Below, in pieces: positions 34,055-42,041 of a stretch of 64,000 bases of DNA. Source of the DNA: 39-52-133 sp035531075 (GTDB lineage: Bacteria; Pseudomonadota; Gammaproteobacteria; Burkholderiales; Gallionellaceae); the NCBI GenBank assembly GCA_035531075.1, contig DATKTO010000001.1, forward strand, positions 68,598 through 132,597. The letters run 5' to 3'. Positions within the stretch are counted from its first letter, which is position 1, and every line of letters begins with the position of its first letter. A model generated the notes under the pieces. It was not told the DNA's origin and searched no databases. It worked only from the letters and a program-made list of their open reading frames with translations. Both the position numbers and the translations under genes were made by a program.

Positions 34055-35401
34055 ATGAACGTAAAAAAATTTACCGCAGCCACAACACGTGATGCGCTGC
34101 GCATGGTACGAGATGAATTCGGCGACGAAGCGGTTATTCTGTCTAATCGCAAGGTGGCAGCGGGTATTGAGATCATGGCCATGACCAATGACGCATTGTC
34201 GGACATGACTCAAATCCATATGCAGTCAGAGTCGGCTCAATCCGGCCTGTCCCGGCCAAGCATGCAACAGATCCCGCAACTCAACGAAAGAGCCGAGATT
34301 AACATCAAATCCCCCCAGTTTAGGCAGCCCGTTTTCAGCGCAAGACAGTCTGAAATTGCCAATAAACAGAATGTTATAAGTGAAAAACAAGCCTTGCCTG
34401 GCAAGGCTGCGCCAGCCCGGCCTGCAGAGCCAGGCAAACTCGCCGCGCCGGTATCGGCCGACCATTCGAATCTGGTGCATGAAATAAAATCCATGCGCAG
34501 CATGCTGCAGGAGCAGTTTGCATGCATGACCTGGTCCGATATGCAGCAGCGTGATCCCAAACGTACACGCTTGTTGCGTAATCTGGTGAACGCAGGATTC
34601 AGTCCGTCATTGGCTCGCCAGTTGCTCGACAAGATGCCGACCGATGCGGACATGTCATGGGTAAACCAGGTGCTGGCCCATAATCTGCATGTTGCAACGC
34701 AGGCGGAAGATGTGGTGGTGCGCGGTGGTATCTATGCATTGATAGGTCCAACCGGCGTAGGGAAAACCACGACCACGGCCAAGCTGGCAGCGCGCGCCGT
34801 GGTGCGCTACGGTGCCGACAGCGTGGCCCTGGTGACAACCGACGGTTACCGTATCGGTGCGCATGAACAGTTGCGCATCTACGGCAAAATTCTGGGTGTT
34901 TCGGTTCATGCGGCACGCGATACCGGAGACCTGCGCGTTACTTTGTCCGGACTCAAACACAAACGCCTGGTGCTGATAGACACCATGGGCATGGGCCAGC
35001 GCGACAAGCGTGTGGCGGAGCAGGCAGAGATGTTTGATGCCGCAGGCGTGCAGCGCCTGCTGTTGCTGAACTCAACCAGCAGTGGCGAAACGCTGGAAGA
35101 CGTGGTGCGCATGTATCACGGTCACGGGGTTATTGGCTGCATTGCAACCAAGCTGGACGAGGCGGCAACATTGGGCTCGGTGCTGGATGTGATGGTACGC
35201 CACAAGCTGGCCTTGCATTATGTGTCCAACGGACAGCGCGTGCCGGAAGATTTCCATGAGGTGAATATGGCCTATCTGTTACACCGGGCTTTTGGTTCGG
35301 CTAACAAATCTGCAGCTTTTGCTGCACAGGAACTTGATATCCCGGCCTTGATGGCAGGGCAGGCGGTCAAGGTTTCAATGCGGGGCGAACATGCTGTCTG
35401 A
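34055..35401 (+). CDS. flhF: Flagellar SRP-like GTPase FlhF
   Basis: A 448-residue protein: N-terminal B domain (NVKKFTAATTRDALRMV), a low-conservation linker (~55-140), then an SRP54-type NG GTPase domain with P-loop GPTGVGKTTTTAKLA, TTDGYRIGAHEQLRIYG, and TKLDEAATLG. FlhF marks the pole and places the first flagellar basal-body parts. The start ATG at 34055 lies seven nt after AGGAGA; the ATG at 34049 is too close to the site. It overlaps flhG by 11 nt. Confidence 0.96.
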   Translation: MNVKKFTAATTRDALRMVRDEFGDEAVILSNRKVAAGIEIMAMTNDALSDMTQIHMQSESAQSGLSRPSMQQIPQLNERAEINIKSPQFRQPVFSARQSEIANKQNVISEKQALPGKAAPARPAEPGKLAAPVSADHSNLVHEIKSMRSMLQEQFACMTWSDMQQRDPKRTRLLRNLVNAGFSPSLARQLLDKMPTDADMSWVNQVLAHNLHVATQAEDVVVRGGIYALIGPTGVGKTTTTAKLAARAVVRYGADSVALVTTDGYRIGAHEQLRIYGKILGVSVHAARDTGDLRVTLSGLKHKRLVLIDTMGMGQRDKRVAEQAEMFDAAGVQRLLLLNSTSSGETLEDVVRMYHGHGVIGCIATKLDEAATLGSVLDVMVRHKLALHYVSNGQRVPEDFHEVNMAYLLHRAFGSANKSAAFAAQELDIPALMAGQAVKVSMRGEHAV

Positions 35402-36248
35402 ACACGATTTCGATCAGGCGGAAGGACTGCGCCGGCTGTTCGTGCGCGCCTCTTTGCGCGTGGTTACGGTAGTCGGCGCACGTCAGGGCCTGGGCGCCAC
35501 GAGTGTCGTGGTGAACCTGGCCGCCGCGCTGGCACGCGCGGATAAACAGGTATTGGTGCTGGATGAGAATCTGGCACACGATAACGTGGCGAATGCGCTC
35601 GCACTCAGGCCGCGTTTCGATTTGCTGAACGCAGTTCGGGACGATATGCAGTTGCGCGATATTCTGCTGCATACGGCAAATGGAGTGCATGTGCTTCCCG
35701 TAGCCAGAGCGATGCAGGCATTGCCCCGGCTGAGCGGGGCGGAACGCGAGCGCCTGCTTGCGAGTTTGACGGCTGCATCCATGGGTATGGATGTGGTGCT
35801 GGTAGATGCAACGCCGGACGGGCATTCGGTATGCGCCAGCCTGTCCGCGGATGAGCCGCTGTTATTGGTACTGAATGCAACTGCTGACGGCATTACCGAG
35901 AGTTATGCATTGCTCAAGCATATGGCTGCGCATAATGGCCGCAAGGCATTCGATCTGATCGTCAACAAGGCGCGTAATGAGCAAGAAGCGCGCACTGTGT
36001 TTGAAAATATGGCGCAGGTAGCACAGCGGCACATGCAGGTGCGGCTGAAGTATATGGGCAGCATTCCGCAGGATGAAAATCTTGGCCGGGCGACGCAGTT
36101 GCGGCGCCCGCTGGTGGAGGTACTTCCAGACGCTCCCGCATCACACGCATTTATCGAACTGGCCCGCAACCTGATGCTGCTCCCCGCCGCAGAAATAAAC
36201 GGTAGCAATGCATTGAATCAACTAATGCAACGCTTGCTGCAGCGCTAG
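35391..36248 (+). CDS. flhG: MinD-like flagellar number regulator FlhG, degenerate P-loop
   Basis: A 285-residue MinD/ParA-superfamily protein placed directly after flhF, as in most flagellated bacteria. The N-terminus (DQAEGLRRLF) resembles the FlhF-activating helix of FlhG. The deviant Walker A, KGGVGKT in MinD, reads RQGLGAT (residues 31-37): both lysines are lost. Walker A' reads VLDENLAHDNV instead of DADLGLANV. ATP hydrolysis may therefore be lost or altered, as I recall for other betaproteobacterial FlhG. Switch region and C-terminal helix are present. fliA follows. Confidence 0.93.
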   Translation: MLSEHDFDQAEGLRRLFVRASLRVVTVVGARQGLGATSVVVNLAAALARADKQVLVLDENLAHDNVANALALRPRFDLLNAVRDDMQLRDILLHTANGVHVLPVARAMQALPRLSGAERERLLASLTAASMGMDVVLVDATPDGHSVCASLSADEPLLLVLNATADGITESYALLKHMAAHNGRKAFDLIVNKARNEQEARTVFENMAQVAQRHMQVRLKYMGSIPQDENLGRATQLRRPLVEVLPDAPASHAFIELARNLMLLPAAEINGSNALNQLMQRLLQR

Positions 36249-36295
36249 AGCATGTGCAACGCCTAGTACACGCTGACCTATACCACCATAAAGTT

Positions 36296-37006
36296 ATGTA
36301 TACCGCAACCGGAATAAGTGACAAAGAACAATGCCTTAAAGAATATGCGCCATTGGTGAAACGCATCGCCCATTTCATGATGCTTAAGCTGCCGAATAGC
36401 GTGCAAGTAGATGATTTGATTCAAGCCGGCATGATCGGTTTGCTGGATGCAGCAGGGCGATACGATGAATTGCGCGGTGCGCAGTTCGAAACTTACGCAT
36501 CGCAGCGCATACGCGGTGCGATGCTGGATGAGCTGCGCGGAGCCGATTGGCTACCGCGCAGCATGCGCAGCGATATGCGTCTTATAGAAAATGCGATCAG
36601 TCGTGCACAGCAACGGCTGGGGAAATCACCGACGGAATCCGAGATCGCCAAGGAGCTCGACATCACGTTGCAAGATTATCAGCAGCTATTGCAGGAATCG
36701 CGCGGCGCGCAATTAATGTATGTCGAGGATTTTCACAATGATGACGGTGAAGATTTTTTCGAACGCTTTGAAACGGATGGAAAATCCAATCCCCTGGAAT
36801 TATTGAAGGATGAACGTTTTCGTGATGCGCTGATCAAGGCGATCGAAAACCTGCCAGAACGGGAACGCATGCTGATGGGAATGCATTATGAACAGGATAT
36901 GAATTTGCGCGAAATCGGCGAGGTGCTGGGAGTAGGCGAGTCGCGCGTTTGCCAGTTGCATAGCCAGGCCGTAGGCAGGCTGCGCAGCATGCTGGAGGAT
37001 CATTGA
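36296..37006 (+). CDS. fliA: RNA polymerase sigma-28 factor FliA
   Basis: A 236-residue sigma factor for late flagellar genes. Region 2: YAPLVKRIAHFMMLKLP, VDDLIQAGMIGLLDA, FETYASQRIRGAMLDELR. Region 3: LGKSPTESEIAKEL. Region 4: LPERERMLMGMHYEQDMNL, then GEVLGVGESRVCQLHSQA (helix-turn-helix). Start at ATG 36296; an upstream GTG frame adds residues without family similarity. It is held inactive by FlgM (39065) until export. Sigma-28-type promoters at 8059, 39416 and 47749 are its likely targets. motC overlaps its stop. Confidence 0.96.
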   Translation: MYTATGISDKEQCLKEYAPLVKRIAHFMMLKLPNSVQVDDLIQAGMIGLLDAAGRYDELRGAQFETYASQRIRGAMLDELRGADWLPRSMRSDMRLIENAISRAQQRLGKSPTESEIAKELDITLQDYQQLLQESRGAQLMYVEDFHNDDGEDFFERFETDGKSNPLELLKDERFRDALIKAIENLPERERMLMGMHYEQDMNLREIGEVLGVGESRVCQLHSQAVGRLRSMLEDH

Positions 37007-37746
37007 TGGACAAGCTCAGTTTCTTTGGCTTGCTGGTTGCAGTCTCAGGCATTGTCGGCGGATCTTTGCTGGAAGGCGGCAGCGTTGTCCTGCTACTGCA
37101 AGGTGCATCCCTGCTGATCGTGCTGGGGGGTACGCTAGGTGCAGTGATGTTGCAGACGCCTTACAAGATATTTGGAATGGGTATCGGTATGGGACGTTGG
37201 GCATTTGCCACGCCGAAAATTCCACAGCAGAAGATGGTCTATCAACTGAGCGCCTGGAGCAATGTGGTGCGCAGGGAAGGCGTGCTGAAGCTGGAAGATC
37301 AGATCGACGAGATGCGCGATCCATTTATCCGTAAAGGACTGCAGTTGCTGGTGGATGGAAACAGCGCGGAAAAAATTCGCAGTGTGCTGGATATCGATTT
37401 GCATACCTATGAGCAATGTCATTTTCAGTCCGCACGCGTCTGGGAATCAGCAGCCGGGTATGCACCAACAATAGGCATCATGGGGGCGGTACTGGGTTTG
37501 GTGCACGTGATGCAAAACCTGACCGATCCGTCAAAGCTGGGGGCGGGTATTGCGATTGCATTTATTTCCACCCTCTATGGTGTGGGTTTGGCCAATCTGG
37601 TATTCCTGCCGATTTCCGGCAAGCTCAAGATGATTATTTTGCAGCAGGTCAGCGTTCGCGAAATGTTTATCGATGGCCTGATGATGATTGCCAATGGCGA
37701 AAATACGCGCTACCTCGAAAATAAACTACAGGGCTACATTCCCTAA
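37006..37746 (+). CDS. motC: Second stator protein MotC (MotA family)
   Basis: A 246-residue MotA-family protein distinct from MotA at 6126. Four membrane helices are seen: LLVAVSGIVGGSLLEGG, a second at ~30-50, then APTIGIMGAVLGLVHVM and GIAIAFISTLYGVGLANLVFL. The arrangement is as in Pseudomonas MotC, also placed after fliA. ATG overlaps the fliA stop (TGATG) with GGAGGA upstream. It forms a second stator with MotD; the ion used cannot be read from sequence. Confidence 0.94.
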   Translation: MDKLSFFGLLVAVSGIVGGSLLEGGSVVLLLQGASLLIVLGGTLGAVMLQTPYKIFGMGIGMGRWAFATPKIPQQKMVYQLSAWSNVVRREGVLKLEDQIDEMRDPFIRKGLQLLVDGNSAEKIRSVLDIDLHTYEQCHFQSARVWESAAGYAPTIGIMGAVLGLVHVMQNLTDPSKLGAGIAIAFISTLYGVGLANLVFLPISGKLKMIILQQVSVREMFIDGLMMIANGENTRYLENKLQGYIP

Positions 37747-37749
37747 GTC

Positions 37750-38556
37750 ATGGCTCGACGATCGAGAAGGCATGAACCGGAAAGCCACGAGCGCTGGCTA
37801 ATCTCCTATGCAGATTTCATTACCCTGCTGTTTGCGCTGTTTGTCGTGCTGTACGCGATGTCCAAGGTGGATGAAGGCAAATACAAGGTATTTAGCAGCT
37901 CCTTGAATTTTGCATTTGGCGCTGCACCCTCAAGCAAGCCGGGAACAACTGATCCGAACCTGCTGGTACCGCAAAATGAGCAGGAGCTGTTGTTAAAGTC
38001 ACTGGTCGACAAGAGAAACGCACGTCTGGCCGAACAGCAGCGCAAGCAAAATGAAGCAATGCAGGCGATGGTCAAGAATCTTAACCAAGTCATGGCCCCC
38101 CTGGTAAAGAAGGACATGGTCAGTGTGACGCAAACGCCGCGTGGCGTGGTGGTTGAGATTAATGCCAGCGCGCTGTTTGAACAGGGGGAAGCGACGCTGC
38201 AGCGGAGCGCTGCGCGCACCCTGACTGCAGTAGCCAAGGTGCTGGAATCGGGCTCGGAGGCCATTGAAGTGGAAGGGCATACTGACGACATCCCAATCTA
38301 CACACCACAGTTCCCTTCCAACTGGGAGTTGTCTGCTGCACGTGCCAGCAGTGTGGTGCGACTGTTTATCGAGCAGGGTGTTGTTGCAGAACGTCTTCGT
38401 GCTGTGGGTCTGGCGTCATATCATCCGATCAGCAGCAATGATACGGCGGAAGGGCGGGTACGCAATCGCCGTGTAACCGTAACCATATTGGCACCTGCAC
38501 TGGAACACCCTGTGCAAAACAGGGTGGAGGAAAAAGCCGAGCTAAAGGCTGAATAA
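37750..38556 (+). CDS. motD: Second stator protein MotD (MotB family)
   Basis: A 268-residue MotB-family protein. The membrane helix has the ion-binding Asp at D22 (SYADFITLLFALFVVLYAM). A linker of ~100 residues leads to an OmpA/MotB domain (IEVEGHTDDIPI, NWELSAARASSVV, GRVRNRRVTVTIL). It partners with MotC, 3 nt upstream. The helix differs from that of MotB at 7010, so the pairs are not recent duplicates. Confidence 0.95.
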   Translation: MARRSRRHEPESHERWLISYADFITLLFALFVVLYAMSKVDEGKYKVFSSSLNFAFGAAPSSKPGTTDPNLLVPQNEQELLLKSLVDKRNARLAEQQRKQNEAMQAMVKNLNQVMAPLVKKDMVSVTQTPRGVVVEINASALFEQGEATLQRSAARTLTAVAKVLESGSEAIEVEGHTDDIPIYTPQFPSNWELSAARASSVVRLFIEQGVVAERLRAVGLASYHPISSNDTAEGRVRNRRVTVTILAPALEHPVQNRVEEKAELKAE

Positions 38557-38585
38557 CCACAATGTTCTGGTAATTCCGTCGCCTG

Positions 38586-39059
38586 TTAGCCGCTGCCGAG
38601 ATGTCGTCCGGAACTGTTTAAATTGGCTTGCCCATCCGGGCCATACAGACTGGCAGTAGTTTTTGAAGCGGCGTGCAATACGTTGAGCGCTTGCTGGTTG
38701 TGTTGCAGCCTGGAATTAATCAGTTCTCCATTGGTACTGTTGAGATGTTGTGCCTGAGCTGCCAGTTTGCGTATCTCGCTCCACCCTCCAAGGCGGTTGG
38801 GCGCATGCTTGGCTATCCACGTTTCCATGTTATCCGCACTGTTCCCGAGCAGGGCTTTTCTGCGCGATGCACCCATCTCCATCAGCTGACTTGCAACCTT
38901 CATTTTGGTTTCACTCAGCGTCAGCAGGGGTTCGGTATCATTGTTAAGCAATAATTGCTGCTCTGAAGTAAGCAGGGCAACGAACTGGCGCAGGGCGTCG
39001 AGTTCGTTGTCCAATTTCAGAATAGCGTCGCTAGTCACGGTTGAGTTGTGAGTGTTCAC
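38586..39059 (-). CDS. flgN: Flagellar export chaperone FlgN
   Basis: A 157-residue helical protein, chaperone of hook-associated proteins FlgK and FlgL before export. Recognised by LDNELDALRQFVALLTSEQQLLL at the start and the pattern ETKMKVASQL, plus its place directly after flgM. Both genes read leftward, converging on motD with a 29-nt gap where I see no clear terminator. The last ~20 residues (after TASLYG) are Gly/Ser-rich. Confidence 0.9.
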   Translation of the reverse strand: MNTHNSTVTSDAILKLDNELDALRQFVALLTSEQQLLLNNDTEPLLTLSETKMKVASQLMEMGASRRKALLGNSADNMETWIAKHAPNRLGGWSEIRKLAAQAQHLNSTNGELINSRLQHNQQALNVLHAASKTTASLYGPDGQANLNSSGRHLGSG

Positions 39060-39064
39060 TATTG

Positions 39065-39379
39065 TTAAGCGGACCCGGACTGATTTGTGCTGATCAGTTC
39101 TTTCACACTGTCAATCAAGCGGTCTGCGACTGCAGCGTGATTGACCTGAAAGCGGCCTTCACTAATCGCCTGTTTGATCGCCGCAACTTTTTCCGTGTTG
39201 ACCGCTGAGGAACCCGCAACGCTGTTTCCCAAGCTCCTCAGTTGCGCGCTGGCAGGACTCAGGTGAACGCTGGTTTCACTGGGCGCAGTGCCTCCAGCAG
39301 GCTTTGAGGTTGGCGAGCGCGGTGCCAGTTCACCGATCTGTGAGGCGGGCAAAGACGGGGTGGTATTGTCGATTTTCAT
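39065..39379 (-). CDS. flgM: Anti-sigma-28 factor FlgM
   Basis: A 104-residue small, largely disordered protein. The C-terminal half (VNTEKVAAIKQAISEGRFQVN, then VADRLIDSVKELI) is the sigma-28-binding FlgM domain; the N-terminus is Ser/Pro-rich and suits export. FlgM holds FliA until the hook is complete and it is secreted. AAGGAG lies before the ATG. A well-matched sigma-28 promoter 37 nt upstream makes a feedback loop. flgN follows after 5 nt. Confidence 0.95.
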   Translation of the reverse strand: MKIDNTTPSLPASQIGELAPRSPTSKPAGGTAPSETSVHLSPASAQLRSLGNSVAGSSAVNTEKVAAIKQAISEGRFQVNHAAVADRLIDSVKELISTNQSGSA

Positions 39380-39415
39380 CTTATGGCTCCTTCGTTTATA
39401 TGCTGTACGGTATGT

Positions 39416-39442
39416 ACATCGGCAACCTTCTGTAAAACTTTA
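39416..39442 (-). promoter_or_regulatory. Sigma-28 (FliA) promoter of flgMN
   Basis: On the minus strand: TAAAGTTT (perfect -35), 11-nt spacer, GCCGATGT (-10, 6 of 8). It is about 37 nt from the flgM start. This is the best FliA match in the window. The remaining 39443-39592 is AT-rich and holds no gene. Confidence 0.88.
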
Positions 39443-39592
39443 GGTATTTCTGCAAATATATTTAAATTTATTTAATATTTATTATATTCAAATGGTTGCG
39501 TGAAACTATTTGTTCGCTTGTGCCGGATTCAGGCTGCGGCAATGCTGCTATAAGTTTTTATTGTAATTGAATACTAATGATTTTTCCTGCCG

Positions 39593-40276
39593 TTATTGGG
39601 AGACTTCGATTATTCCGCCCCTGACAACTCCGCTTGCCGTCTGTCCTGATGGTGTCCTGACCAAGGCTGTTTCTCCTTCTGCAGCATTGTTGAGTGACTG
39701 GCCTTCGGCGCTCACCCGAAAACCTGATCCCTGCACCCTGATACGCACGGTTTGTCCCTGCTTCACGGTGTAGGGCGCACGCAGCATGTCTTGGCGCAAT
39801 ATCTGCCCTGCTGCAACCCCATATTTCATTATTTTTCCGATGGCCTGTGCCGGATCGGTCATCGTGCCTGCTTGCAGTGACTCGCTGCTCAGGCTGCCGA
39901 TATCCTCGGCGCCTACGGTTTGTCCCTGGCGCAAGGTTGTATTGGCAGTGAGCAGGTTCACGCTAATTTTTACATTCACCTGAACAAACAGTGACCAGCT
40001 TTGTTTGCCGTTGCAGCGCACGCCGACGTTGCTGTTGCCGTTCAACTGTGTGCCGGCCGGCAGAAAAGCTTCCAGAGCGGGACAGGCAGGTAACACGATA
40101 CGCCGGTCTATCTCGGAAACTTGGATGGAGACTTTTCCTGGTAGTGCTCTGGTCTGAGTCTGCACAAATGCCAAAACGGTGTCTCGGATAACGGCATGGC
40201 TTTGTGAAGGACCCGCGCAAGCGGGTGGTGAGCTAAAGGTTAGCAGGACAAGCAGTGAAGCGAGGAGTTTGTGCAT
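39593..40276 (-). CDS. flgA: P-ring assembly chaperone FlgA
   Basis: A 227-residue periplasmic protein with signal peptide (MHKLLASLLVLLTFSSPPACA). The C-terminal SAF domain is typical: LRQGQTVGAEDIGSL, VAAGQILRQDMLRAP, VKQGQTVRIRVQGSGF, and the end TASGVVRGGIIEV. It helps FlgI form the P ring. It is divergent from flgB; the 173-nt gap between them should hold class II promoters for both. Leftward it is separated from flgM by ~210 nt. Confidence 0.95.
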   Translation of the reverse strand: MHKLLASLLVLLTFSSPPACAGPSQSHAVIRDTVLAFVQTQTRALPGKVSIQVSEIDRRIVLPACPALEAFLPAGTQLNGNSNVGVRCNGKQSWSLFVQVNVKISVNLLTANTTLRQGQTVGAEDIGSLSSESLQAGTMTDPAQAIGKIMKYGVAAGQILRQDMLRAPYTVKQGQTVRIRVQGSGFRVSAEGQSLNNAAEGETALVRTPSGQTASGVVRGGIIEVSQ

Positions 40277-40449
40277 GATCGTATTGTCGTCGACTAAGGG
40301 GCATCAGGGAAGTATTTTGCGCAGCATTTAGCCGGGGAAAAGAACGGGATTTTTAGCTTTAATCGGATGATTGTTTTGTTGCAAAGCGACTAGTATGCCC
40401 GTCATAGAGGTCATCAATCAGGTCAACGAAACGGATCGGGAGGCAGCAT

Positions 40450-40860
40450 ATGAGCAGTAGAATCGATGATACTTTGCGCTTTAACCAGACTGCATTGACC
40501 CTGCGTGCGGCACGACAGGAGCTGATCGCATCCAATATCGCGAATGCGGATACACCGAATTACAAGGCTAAGGATATCGATTTTTCCAAGGCCATGCAAG
40601 GCGCGTTGGCGGGTTCAAACGCCAAATTGCAGATGGCAACGACTGCTGTCAGCCATTTGAATGGAGGCGGCAGCGATGCGCTGGGTGCCCTTGGCGCGCC
40701 CGTGATGTATCGTACAGCGGTGCAGCCGAGCGCCGATGGCAATACAGTCGATATGGATGTGGAGCGTGCACAGTTTGCCGATAATGCGTTGCACTACGAG
40801 GCCAGCGTGCATTTCATCAGCGATGATATCAAGAAAATATTAACCGCTTTACAGGGGTAA
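40450..40860 (+). CDS. flgB: Flagellar proximal rod protein FlgB
   Basis: A 136-residue rod protein: RFNQTALTLRAARQELIASNIANADTPNYK holds the N-terminal rod/hook motif (SNIANADTPNYKA), with C-terminal FADNALHYEASVHFISDDIKKI, which lacks the usual long coiled end of other axial proteins, as in FlgB. GGGAGG lies before the ATG. It opens flgBCDEFGHIJ. Confidence 0.97.
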   Translation: MSSRIDDTLRFNQTALTLRAARQELIASNIANADTPNYKAKDIDFSKAMQGALAGSNAKLQMATTAVSHLNGGGSDALGALGAPVMYRTAVQPSADGNTVDMDVERAQFADNALHYEASVHFISDDIKKILTALQG

Positions 40861-40865
40861 TCATT

Positions 40866-41276
40866 ATGTCTTTATTCAATATATTCAATATCTCAGGCTC
40901 CGCGATGACAGCGCAGGCACAACGGCTTAACGTGGTGGCCAGTAATCTGGCCAACGTGGATAGTGCAACCGGCCCCGATGGTCAGCCCTACCGCGCGAAA
41001 CAGGTGGTGTTTAGCACTACCCCGATGGGAGCGGGCGGGCAAGGCGGCGCTGGCGTAAAAGTGGCGGCGGTGGTCGAGGATAATGCGCCAATGAAGCTGG
41101 TCTATGACCCGAAACACCCGATGGCCAACGCGCAGGGTTATGTGGCTATGCCCAATGTGAATCCTGTGGACGAAATGGTGAACATGATCTCGGCCTCGCG
41201 TTCCTACCAGAACAACGTGGAAGTGATGAATACTTCAAAGACCCTGTTGCTTAAGACACTGACCATCGGCCAATAA
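40866..41276 (+). CDS. flgC: Flagellar proximal rod protein FlgC
   Basis: A 136-residue rod protein: IFNISGSAMTAQAQRLNVVASNLANVDS at the start and NVNPVDEMVNMISASRSYQNNVEVMN near the end form the axial-protein coiled coil. VAAVVEDNAPMKLVYDPKHP is the FlgC core. It lies 5 nt after flgB. Confidence 0.97.
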   Translation: MSLFNIFNISGSAMTAQAQRLNVVASNLANVDSATGPDGQPYRAKQVVFSTTPMGAGGQGGAGVKVAAVVEDNAPMKLVYDPKHPMANAQGYVAMPNVNPVDEMVNMISASRSYQNNVEVMNTSKTLLLKTLTIGQ

Positions 41277-41316
41277 GAGTAATCCAGCTCAATAAAACAG
41301 ACAAAAGGGATACGTC

Positions 41317-41979
41317 ATGATTAGTTCAACCTTAGCCAGCAGTACAACTACCGCACCAACCAGCTCAACCAGTTCCACGAATAATGCAGTAATAGAATCT
41401 CAGGACCGGTTTTTGAAGCTGCTGGTTACCCAGATGAAGAATCAGGATCCCCTGAATCCAATGGATAATGCGCAGGTGACCTCGCAGATGGCGCAACTCA
41501 GCACTGTGAGCGGTATCGACAAGCTGAATTCCACCCTGCAGGCCCTGAGCAGCAGCATGATCACATCGCAATCCATGCAGGCGGCTTCCATGATCGGACA
41601 CGTGGTGATGGTGCCGGGAAATAAAATCGAACTGGTGAACGGCAAGGCTGTGGCGGCGCTTGATCTGACCCAGCCTGCAGACAGCGTCAGCGTGGCGATT
41701 ACCGATGCATCAGGCAACGTGGTACGCAACATGCAAATGGGCAGCCAGAGTACCGGCAACGTAGCCGTACAGTGGGATGGCCTCAATGACCTGGGGCAGC
41801 CAGTTGCGAATGGCAGCTACAAGATCAGCGCGAAGGCGGTGCTGGGAGGTGTGGAATCCAGTGTCGGCACGATGTCCTACGGCATGGTCAACAGCGTCAT
41901 GCAGGGACCTGCGGGTGCGACGCTTAATGTGGCGCAAATAGGCGAAGTCAGTCTGTCATCGGTAAAACAAATCTTGTAA
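41317..41979 (+). CDS. flgD: Hook-cap scaffold protein FlgD
   Basis: A 220-residue protein. The N-terminal export region is Ser/Thr-rich; then QDRFLKLLVTQMKNQDPLNPMDN, the FlgD signature, and a C-terminal FlgD Ig-like/Tudor part (GNVAVQWDGLNDLGQPVANGSYKI). It caps the growing hook and is discarded afterwards. It lies 40 nt after flgC. Confidence 0.97.
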   Translation: MISSTLASSTTTAPTSSTSSTNNAVIESQDRFLKLLVTQMKNQDPLNPMDNAQVTSQMAQLSTVSGIDKLNSTLQALSSSMITSQSMQAASMIGHVVMVPGNKIELVNGKAVAALDLTQPADSVSVAITDASGNVVRNMQMGSQSTGNVAVQWDGLNDLGQPVANGSYKISAKAVLGGVESSVGTMSYGMVNSVMQGPAGATLNVAQIGEVSLSSVKQIL

Positions 41980-42041
41980 GCAGGCACGGCACGCGCCGCA
42001 CAAGCGGCAGTGTAGTGATCACCAACACAAAGGAGAACAGC

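Noticed and set aside
40277..40449. Sigma-54 promoter between flgA and flgB
   Set aside because: No TGGCA/TTGCA pair with the required spacing; FlhDC/sigma-70 control fits better.
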